Of a stretch of 64,000 bases of DNA, positions 55,195 to 64,000 are shown piece by piece. Within the stretch, counting starts at the first letter, position 1. Each line of letters starts with the position of its first letter. The position numbers and the translations under genes were made by a program. Under the pieces are notes generated by a model. That model ran no database searches. It was not told the DNA's origin and saw only the letters and a list, made by a program, of their open reading frames with translations. The DNA is from Glycine soja (Eukaryota > Streptophyta > Magnoliopsida > Fabales > Fabaceae): the NCBI RefSeq assembly GCF_004193775.1, contig NC_041010.1:558001-622000 (forward strand). Reading direction: 5' to 3'.

Positions 55195-57640
55195 TCATAG
55201 TTAAATTTTATGATAATCATATTTTATTTCATAATATATTTTAATATAAATAAATTCATTAAAAAAGGTATACGTTTAATATACATATATTAATATTATA
55301 TTATTAAATTCAATAAATATATTATATATATGTAACAAAAATAATATATAGTAATATTATTATATTATTAAATTAATTATATATTATAGTCAATAAATAT
55401 ACTAATTAATACTATATAAGAAACATTTCAAAGTGAAAGAATTTACAAAAACAAGTGGGTACTCAGTTTTGCATAAATGGTTCAAGCCATTAACAAAGGT
55501 AAATTCCCTATACAAGGACATCTCAAATGACTCAAACAATTCTTTGCTGGTGTCATCCTTGTGAACAATCACCTCAATGAAGCATAAGGAGTCTTTCTAG
55601 CTCCTCTTCACAGAACACCTGAAATGAAGCATGCATTAATCAATATATACAAGGTATATATTCAAGTTTCAACACTCCTCCATATTACTTACAGACATGA
55701 AGTTTGAGGATAATGTCAAGAAAATCACCTTAATTGGCAGTCCAGCATTTCCCTTCACCATTGTGGATTGCATCAATCAACCCGGCCAGTGCAATTCCAG
55801 TTCTTAATCACATTGTACGGCCCATCATGAAATACAACCTCGATGGTGTGTCCGCCAGTGTTTATCAGAAAGATTATGGTCTTTCTAGTCCAGCTTCTCA
55901 TTTTGTGGTGGCAAAAGACCGACTCTAAGGACTAACTCATTCCCGACAGCAAAGTATTGATTATCTGTATGTCAAATTCATATCAAGATCAAAGATTTAA
56001 AACATTGGCATGAACAGATTATTGCTATTAAGACGATGTAAATCTTGCTTCAAGCAGATAATCTCTAGTCTCTACCCTTAATACTTCTTAGTATATGCAA
56101 TATTGGGACTTAACTCTAAGGTGGTGTTTAGAAGATCGATGGTCTTGGAATGGTGCAAAGTACACAGGCTGAAATGGATTGTTAACTTCGGTTCATAAAT
56201 AATGAAACTGTGATCAGTTATAAGTATCAACTTGATGCTTATTCAGTTCTCCTCATCATGCATGGCAAGCAATATAGCATTGGCATACATCTCCCACAAT
56301 AAAGAATCATTAACACACATCATCAATATGGAGATCTTATTTTTTCCTTAATTTTATTTTCCCTATAATAAAATTTGAATGGTAAAATTTATACTTATGT
56401 CTATAATCTAATACTGTATATATATTTGTAGTTCTCATTTTTTTAATAAAAAAATAGTTCTCAGCTGATACACTCCACACACATATATAAATAGATAATT
56501 CTTCTTATTTTAAGAAATGAGAATTATAAATGCGAGTCATACAACAATTGTTATTAATTTTTTTTATTAGTAAAGGAATTTGAACTCCGCATGGTTCCTT
56601 TCCTCTTTTTTCTCTTCAATACTAAACCAAACCATTCTTATAACCCCATTATACACTAGTATTTTTATATTTCTCAATTCTCAAGATAAAAAGAGTCTGA
56701 TTTGAAAGGTGATATATATAAGATTATATTAAGTGAGAACTTTTCTTGTTATAAGAAATATGAATTACAAATTCATGTTATATAATTATATATATGAATT
56801 ATGGAGATTAAATTTAATTAGTGCTATCAAGATCACTTTAGTTTGAATCAATTTTTCTCACGTTAAAAAAATAAAGATTAAATTTACGTAAATAAGATTA
56901 CTAGTCGTTAATTTTCTTATCAGCAGGAGAATTTGAATTCAAATATGAACTAATTATGAATGTTTATAATTTTCGTTTCTCACGTTAAAAAAACTCATTT
57001 GGTATGCTCCACATAAGTGAAGAGAGATCAAATAATTTACCTCAAATATTACATATCTCTAATAACTTCATATAAAATGATTATAAAATATGATTCTATC
57101 AATTCAACCATTTAATTGTTTACGTCAAATTTCAATCATTTAATTGTTTATGTCAAATTTTATGAAAATTAGTTTCTCTTGATTGTTTGGACTTTTGAGG
57201 GAGTGGATTGATTTCCCGACTCATTGAATATGATAGAAGGAGAAAAATCACAAATTAAACATCTAAAATTTCAAACTTCAAATCTCCTGCCCTTGACATG
57301 CAGCATGGTTTCCATTGTTTAACTACAAACTATGCAGTATTAATCTAAAAGATTTTGACACCTCTTTTAATTCAGGATAAAAGAATTGAAAACTGATGTC
57401 AAACCTGCGGCGCATTTATATTGTACAATAATATATAAGTGGATTAATAATTAGATTATGTAGTTTAAAATCTCATCAACCGAAGCTCAACTTAGATTAA
57501 AAACTCTTTCAAAATAAATCTAAGCCAGGCTTCTGCTATTTGGATATATGATTTATTTTTTTATTGGCCAACATCGACTCAATGAAAATTAAATTGGATT
57601 GGCTTTGTTCAAATAATTTAGGGCATTTAAATCTTTCACT
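55191..57640. other. AT-rich intergenic DNA
   Basis: No gene is recognised. A slightly richer patch (55700-55930) has open frames on both strands without recognisable domains. Confidence 0.4.
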
Positions 57641-57689
57641 TCTCAATTTGTATTAGAGAAAAATAACTCTTTCATCAACAACTCTTATT

Positions 57690-58015
57690 GGTAATAGTTT
57701 TTTAGCATTTATTTCTATTTTGGAATAGTAATTCCGGAAGGTAATTTTTACCTTCCAGACTAATTTTGAAGCACTTATTTTTATTATAGAATGATTATTC
57801 TTGAAGGTAATAAATATCTTTCAAAATTATCATTCCAAAATAGGGTCATACAAAATTATTTCAGAATGGTCATTTCAAAAAACAATTTTTACCTTTTGGA
57901 AGTACTTATTTCTATTTTGAAATGATCATTCAAAAAGATAAAAATTATCTTCCGCAATAACCATTCTAAAATAGGGTGATTCAAAACTATTTTAGAATGG
58001 TCATTCCATATTTAT
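57690..58015. repeat. Cluster of imperfect palindromes related to GGAATGATCATTCC
   Basis: A repeated ~115-bp unit (copies ~57767-57885 and ~57898-58010) reads cacttattt(t/c)tatt, then aaatgatcattc-like, aagataa/aaggtaa, then ccattctaaaatagggt and atttcagaatggtcattcc. Inverted versions alternate, so the block could fold into several hairpins. A further aaatgatcattctaaaa lies at ~58444. Confidence 0.6.
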
Positions 58016-58019
58016 TGTT

Positions 58020-58600
58020 CCATGACAAATGTCCCTCTCTACACTTGAAATCTATAGATGGTGCCGCGCAAAGGAAGGAGGGGAAAGGTGGTGGTGCGGC
58101 ATCATGAGAAGGGTGCAAGGGTTTGTGTGGTGGAGGATGATGTCGTTGATATAATGGGAGGGTGAAGGAGGTTTCACGATGTGGAGGACAAGGTCACATC
58201 CATCACGGGTGAAGGAGGTGCTGTCATGACAGAGTATGCTTGTCAGGGAGGTGCCACCATAGGTCTTAGGGTTGTGATTAGTCTGAGGGATGTTCTGGGA
58301 TATTTTATTCTTTTCAAACATTTATTAGAGGTGCAAGATTTAAATCCCCTAATTCCATTGGTTTGGTCATTTAGAGCAAGTGACGACAATTGTTTCTTGC
58401 ATTCCAAGAATTATTATTTCCTAGACTTTTCACATTGCTTACGAAATGATCATTCTAAAAACAATATGAGAAATTCAAGAAACAATTCCTGAGGTGCAGA
58501 AAAAAAAAAAAAAAAACCAAGTTACTTATAGATAAATGATCAAGTGGGTATCTCTAACAATCGCTATAATGTGAGCACCCAATGCTAATCTTTTAAGATG
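58020..58600. other. Unassigned G-rich patch and flanking DNA
   Basis: 58060-58270 is unusually G-rich (ggtggtggtgcgg, tgggagggtgaaggaggt) with open frames on both strands but no recognised domain. The minus-strand translation is His/Pro/Ser-rich and looks compositional. It may be a fragment captured between the palindromic block and the next element. Confidence 0.35.
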
Positions 58601-58610
58601 GGTTTGATAT

Positions 58611-59510
58611 GGATATTGTTATTTACACCTCCTTTTGATAAGTACACCCTATGTACCCCCTTTCTGCCTCCCTATTACCCATTATACTTTTTTCCCCTTA
58701 AAGATGCACATCCCTTTTGCTTTCCAAAAAATTTATTTTCAGAATTAAATATACCTATTCTATACATATATAACTTTAATTTATAGTTTTGGAGATATAC
58801 TTCTAGGATTATATACACGTTTTTCTAATAAAATATCACTTAGGATGGAGATTGTTGACGAGAAATACAAAAAAAAGAAAAATCATTGACAAGATAAATC
58901 CTTATCTTATACCTATGTTTATTAGTCTTATTTTTATCCTATTATTGGAGTTCTTTAAATCCTATCTAAAATCTTATTTTCATTCTATCTTTACTATTCT
59001 TTAAATCCTAATTTTAAATCATTTTTACCATTTATTCAATATATAATACTGTGTTTTAATCAATAACATATAATATTTTGTATTTTCCTTCATTTTTCAA
59101 TATGTTTCAAGGTATGTTTATGACTAACTTCATTTATTATACACCATTTTCATTTTCCTTTAAGTGTGTTCATTCATTTTCTAATCCAAGTCTACATCAA
59201 CGATTCAAGCCTCAACCCTCAACAACTCTTAAGTACTTTGATTGAGGTATGATTGGTTATTACTGGAAATATCTTTTTGGAATAACATGTACCATTCTGG
59301 AAGTGTATCTTCGGAACTATAAATTATAGTTCTAGAGATATATTTTTAGAATAGGCATATTTAATTCCTGAAATACATTTTTGGAAAGCAAAAGAGGTGT
59401 ACATTTTTAAGGGAAAAGAGTATGATGGGCAGTCATGGAAGGGGGGGGGGGGGGGTGGGAGGGCGTATGGGGTGTACTTAGCGAAAATGAGGTCTAAGTA
59501 GCAAGAGCCT
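58611..59510. mobile_element. Long-TIR DNA transposon (non-autonomous), ~900 bp, with target duplication
   Basis: The first ~190 bases are matched in reverse complement by ~59320-59510. For example, ataagtacaccctatg returns as ctaagtacaccccata, and cttttgctttccaaaaa and gaattaaatatacctattct return almost unchanged. The element is flanked by tttgatat at 58603-58610 and again at 59511-59518. An 8-9 bp target duplication with long TIRs fits a Mutator-like or hAT-type non-autonomous element. The core has no domain. A G15 run (59441-59455) lies in the right arm. Confidence 0.8.
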
Positions 59511-59519
59511 TTTGATATA

Positions 59520-62045
59520 CGTCAATCTGGACCGAGAAAAAGGTGCGTTGATACAGATGCTACTGCTTCTCGAAACAACAAAAGGGCCATGGGCCAAGGC
59601 TGAGTAATCCCAGCAGACAATTAAGGGGAGTTAGTAGCTAATTAACTTGCTATCCGTAGTTTATTGTTAAGTTAAAAATTCATTAATCTGCAACTTTTTT
59701 TTGAGTAAAACCTGCTGGTCCTTTAAATTTATTGTTGTTGTTATTAAAATAGTATTCTATTTTTTTTATTATTATCTGCTAGGTCATATAAGAACTTAAA
59801 ATATTATCATATTGTTAATTTAAATTTTTATCATCATTTTTTTTAAGGATCATACAATGTGACTATCTTTATTCTTTATGGATGACCAATGTGTTATAGT
59901 TTTTTTTTACAGGAGATATAGTTTTTTTAAGGATCTAACATGGTGGTTAATTAAAATTTAAGTAAATTTTTAATTGAACATGTAATTATGCTACATTATT
60001 AAATAGAGACATATACTAAATATACATTTTTTTGTAAAAAAAATTATATTAAGTTATTGAGACTCTTTCACCTAATGAATCCCAAAATCAAAATGCGTTT
60101 TCTGTCTTGTTTCTATTCTTATTCAATATAAAATATAGCATGTTGACACAATAAATTAGAATTTGGATGGTAACAATTAACAAATACTAATCCAAATAGA
60201 ACTATTGAGTGCGAATAGTTATTTCAATTTAACTACTAGTTTTAAGTTTAAATTCTAACTAAATTAACTAAAAAAATTTGAATGAGAGTTTTACTATCTA
60301 TTAATTAGGAATTTAGGATCACTTTCGAATTTAGGATCACTTTCGGCAGTAAGTATTTGTGATCTAAAAAAAATCCAAATATAACCCTTGAACTTGTGAA
60401 CTAAGCCCATTTATGTTTCTTTCCCCTAAATGCAGCATGATGAGAGATTTTCATTTTAATGGTCTTGAAAGGGACTTAATATACACGTAAAAATTGATTC
60501 GAAATAGTCTTACCTTATAAAAAAACAAATTATAGGACCAAAACTTATGAGCTTGCGTGGTTACACGATACAATCAATTTAGTTCATAGAAAACTAATAT
60601 GAAGTTCGAAATGGACCCGATATGCATAACTTAGATGAAGCAAATATATATAAATGATAGTTTAAGACAGAAAATGAGAATAAATTAAAACAACGAATTT
60701 TTCTTCTACATAAACCTTTTCTCATAATATATATTCAATATCAAATTCTATGCAATATATGGAACTGACGTTAATTGAATTAAGTGTCAAATATAACAAA
60801 ACTTATATTGCTAATAATTTTTTACAAATGCTAAATTTTATCAACACCCCTCAATATAAAAATGTAATATTTTATAAAATTGAGTTATATAGCAATTTAC
60901 TGGGAGCAGATAAACACAAAGGCACCATAAGTGGAAAAGCATGATAGTGTGTGCAGAAGTATATGATTCCCCCTGTTGAGTTTGAAAGTAGATATCTCTT
61001 TCCCCGTTGGTGCAAAGAATGCATACATTTGAACGTGAATGTCTTCAATTATTTTGGTTATATTATTATTATTTTACATTTTTACTCCTTAGCGGGGCGT
61101 CCTCAGTAGTAAGTCTGCAACATGCCATAAGTTGAACTGCAGAAAGTTAAAAAGGGCTTTTGGCTCTTTGTTCCAATTATGTGGTCTCCCAAATGTGAGG
61201 TCTCTTTCTCTCAATACTTGCGCATGTCTCTAATCGCTCGCTTATATATCAAGCAAGCTATTTATTACCAACAAATTATTCGTCCTAAATAAGATTTTGA
61301 GTTCAAATCTTGTAAATGAGAAAAATTTAATTGAGAGAAGAAAATCCATAAAAATGACTAATCAGATTTTCTCAAAAAAATTAATTATGAATAAAGTTAG
61401 TAAATCTTATATATCAATAATAGGGAAAAAAAAAACAAGTTATTTATCTTAATATTTCGCATGCACAAGAGCTCCAAAACTTTGGGTCATTAATTGCATG
61501 CTATATAGACAGTGACTGTGACTCGTACACACGACAGTCCCTATCAGCTTTTAATATATGCTGCGGCCACAAAGCTTTTTGCTATATTTGAACATTCTTT
61601 GTATACAACCCAATTGTTGATGTTAGCCCTAAGGCTCTAGCCATTGGATGCAATCATTTCATGTCTGTCTTCTTTAGAAACTATATCGTAGTACAAAATA
61701 CATGCATCCACGAGGAAGAAAATTTCTTCAATGAATTAGCCTTTTCTTCCATAAACATTACAAAGTAATATAAAACTGCGTAAATGATTGCTTTGTAAAG
61801 CAGGTTCAGACTAGAGATATGCATGTCCTCCAATCAGCAGGATGGTGTTTTGCTAATGAGAAATTCTTATAAGAGAATCAATCACACGCTTTAATTAATA
61901 AAAAAAAAACATAACTAGTCATGAGTTACGTAATCATACATGCATGATATAACGGTTGGCACAATTGTAACTAAAATTTGTTAGAAAAAATTGTTAAATC
62001 ATAACTACTATCCGACCTATAACAAGTCATTGATCCAATGAAGTA
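59520..62045. other. AT-rich intergenic DNA
   Basis: No gene is seen. An 18-bp tandem gaatttaggatcactttc occurs twice at ~60308-60343. Around 61290-61345 a ttgagttcaaatcttgtaaa phrase resembles the tRNA-related part of a SINE but is not conclusive. Confidence 0.4.
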
Positions 62046-62049
62046 AAAA

Positions 62050-62150
62050 GGAACACCATGCAACACAATTTTGATACACATAACAATTTTGCAACACAAT
62101 TTTGATACACATAACCATGCAACACCATGCAACACAATTTTAATCCACTT
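62050..62150. repeat. Minisatellite of (ccatg)caacacaattttgatacacataa
   Basis: Three units built from caacacaattttgatacaca with variable spacers (taacaattttg, taaccatgcaacaccatg) fill ~62055-62145. The third unit is diverged (caacacaattttaatccac). Confidence 0.85.
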
Positions 62151-62159
62151 TCTCATATC

Positions 62160-64000
62160 AATTAAAATTTATTAAAAATTACATAATTATAAGAGAAATT
62201 CATAAAATAGAATGTGAAAATTAGGTAATTTTTTTATTTTTGTAAATAAATTTCAACCAATAAATACATGTAAAAGAGAATATTAAAGTATGTTAAGTTG
62301 TTAACATTTTTTTAAATATATTTGTAATTCTCCTTCTTTTTAAATGTCTATTATTTGAGAATGTCTCGTTAAGAATTAGAATAAGAATGAAAATATGAGT
62401 ATTTACTGAATTTAAAAACTTTTAATGAAATTTGAGATTGTTTATTCTAAGAATTGATATAAAGTGTTTTTTCATATTACTTCTCATTACAATCAATCTT
62501 CAAAGTCTTATTAAAAATTTTAAGAGTTGATGAAAAATACATCAATATTTTATATCAGTTATATGAAGAATCAATTATTCTGGAATGTATTTTCTAAATT
62601 ATTTCTTTGTACAACTTATGTAGAAAGTTGTCAAGCCTTTCAAAAATAGCAAACACGTTCACATTCTGCATAGGTTATCTTAAAATCGATCTAGTAAATT
62701 AGTACTTCAAATGTCAATCTTGATATTACAAAACCATCATTGTCTCACTTATTTTATATCGATTTCGAAGTAACTGATATAAGATGAAAATGTATGTGAA
62801 AAGTGTTTTTTTAGTAGTATTTAAAAATTCAATTAAGTTCATATTTTGTTAAAATTATATGCAGTGTAGTTTACAATTTATATAACTTTTGGTAGACGAA
62901 AACAGGGACTACATAGATGTAGTTGCAGAATAATGATGTAATATATTATTCATTAACCTTCACTTAATAACCGAACTTTCACAAAGTAAGAAATTGACAT
63001 TCTCAAATAATTCAAATTGGGATTCTTCGTTACAAGTGTTAGATTTGTTTAGAAGTTATGGGAATCACTTTTATCTTCTGTTTCAAGTCGTTTGGTTTTT
63101 AAGTGCAAATTAAAGTCTGTTTCGATGCTTCAAAATATATAATTTCACGTCCTGTATATATTCCAAAAGAATAACCTTATTGTGTTTATGATTATATTCC
63201 CTATAATGGCCACTGTTTGATGGCAGCAAATCAAATTGAGTATGTTTATGGATGTCTAGTGGAGCTCTTCAAAACATTATAAATGCGTGATTCGATTCTC
63301 ATATGATATGACAAACAATTTTCAGAATTTTAAGACTCCAGACATAATCGGGGTACGAATTTGAATGCCTATCACACTTTCAAAATCTGAATATATTCCT
63401 ATTAATGGGTGGCGCGATTTTAACTTATGAAATAGAAACATATAGATTCCAAAAGGGATGAATATGACTAAATGCATAAGCTTTCGTTTGGAATAATAAC
63501 ACCAGACAAAATTTTGTATCTTATATTAGTGATACACATATCATTCAACCGAAACCTTCAAACTGATATATCATTATCAAGATAATATAGATAGAGCTTA
63601 CAGCTCAACAGAATAAATTACCCGTCCATGAAATTCTTTAAAGTGTGATCGAAGATCATATATATGCACATATAATTTCTACAAGATGATTAATGTATGT
63701 CTTCAATTAGTTTTCTTTGAATCCTCTTTACTTTTATGATGATTCTTAAGTGATAATATACTCAATTAATTTCTTTTTTACTCAGATATAAACTTCTCTT
63801 ATTAATTAATATATCAAGAGATATATTTGTTACAAATCAGAAAAATGTTTGCGTTAACATGATAGATACGCAATGTTATGATGTTATATATCAGGAAGTC
63901 TTAGTAAGCTTAAAAAAGAGAAAGAATATTAATTAAGCATATAATTGAACCTTAGTTTAAGGAGTATCAACTTAATTTTCTACACATTATTTGAAAGGAA
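62160..64000. other. AT-rich intergenic DNA to the window end
   Basis: No gene, element boundary or RNA gene is recognised on either strand. Confidence 0.4.

Noticed and set aside
55734..55928. Possible gene fragment with open frames on both strands
   Set aside because: No recognisable motif in any frame and no splice structure that extends it.
58052..58321. 89-codon minus frame rich in His, Pro and Ser
   Set aside because: Composition mirrors the G-rich plus strand; no domain.

Overview
The window looks like nuclear DNA of a dicot plant, most likely a legume and possibly Glycine. It is AT-rich and gene-poor. Its genes have GT-AG introns, its proteins are plant-specific or plant-type, and the spaces between genes hold Ty1-copia, LINE, LTR-like, MITE and long-inverted-repeat debris plus (TA)n, (GA)n and (TAA)n microsatellites. 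The legume assignment is an inference from sequence character. No operon, CRISPR array, rRNA or tRNA gene was found.

Five protein-coding loci can be supported, four of them on the minus strand. (1) 3077-4009 (-) is an intronless 310-aa plant protein with a conserved EFEF and SADELFVDGVLLPL N-terminus and no known function. (2) 19818-26026 (-) is the catalytic beta subunit of pyrophosphate-dependent phosphofructokinase. I assembled it as 16 exons with every phase consistent, giving 562 aa. (3) 28166-32848 (-) is a three-exon, 584-aa coiled-coil protein of the USO1-like / BRANCHLESS TRICHOME-related family. (4) 41533-42922 (-) is a three-exon, 314-aa fibrillin of the FBN1 (plastoglobulin) type, with a G-box next to a TATA-like box upstream. 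(5) 49657-50247 (+) is an intronless 196-aa C3HC4 RING protein whose start codon overlaps the stop of a short upstream ORF. These are independent genes: cytosolic sugar phosphate metabolism, a probable cytoskeletal or trafficking coiled coil, a plastid lipid-body protein, a likely E3 ligase and one unknown.

Layout: 1-1.1 kb is a long-inverted-repeat element cut by the window edge; 2.7-4.3 kb is gene 1; 4.3-19.8 kb is a gene desert with degenerate repeats and an LTR-like block; 19.8-26.1 kb is PFP-beta, with a Tourist-like MITE in intron 13; 27.4-32.9 kb is the coiled-coil gene with LINE relics beside and inside it; 33-41 kb is a desert with an 80-bp-arm inverted repeat and a dead copia reverse transcriptase; 41.5-43 kb is FBN1; 44.3 kb is an unassigned coding-like fragment; 49.6-50.4 kb is the RING gene; 52-55 kb holds tandem repeats and an orphan promoter-like sequence; 57.7-59.5 kb holds palindromic repeats and a long-TIR element; the remainder is featureless AT-rich DNA.

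The most interesting signals are a MITE carrying an inverted 27-bp copy of the neighbouring PFP-beta intron 12/exon 13 junction, the near-perfect inverted repeat at 39.7-40.2 kb, and the orphan site-II/TATA-like promoter over diverged tandem repeats at 54.4-54.9 kb.
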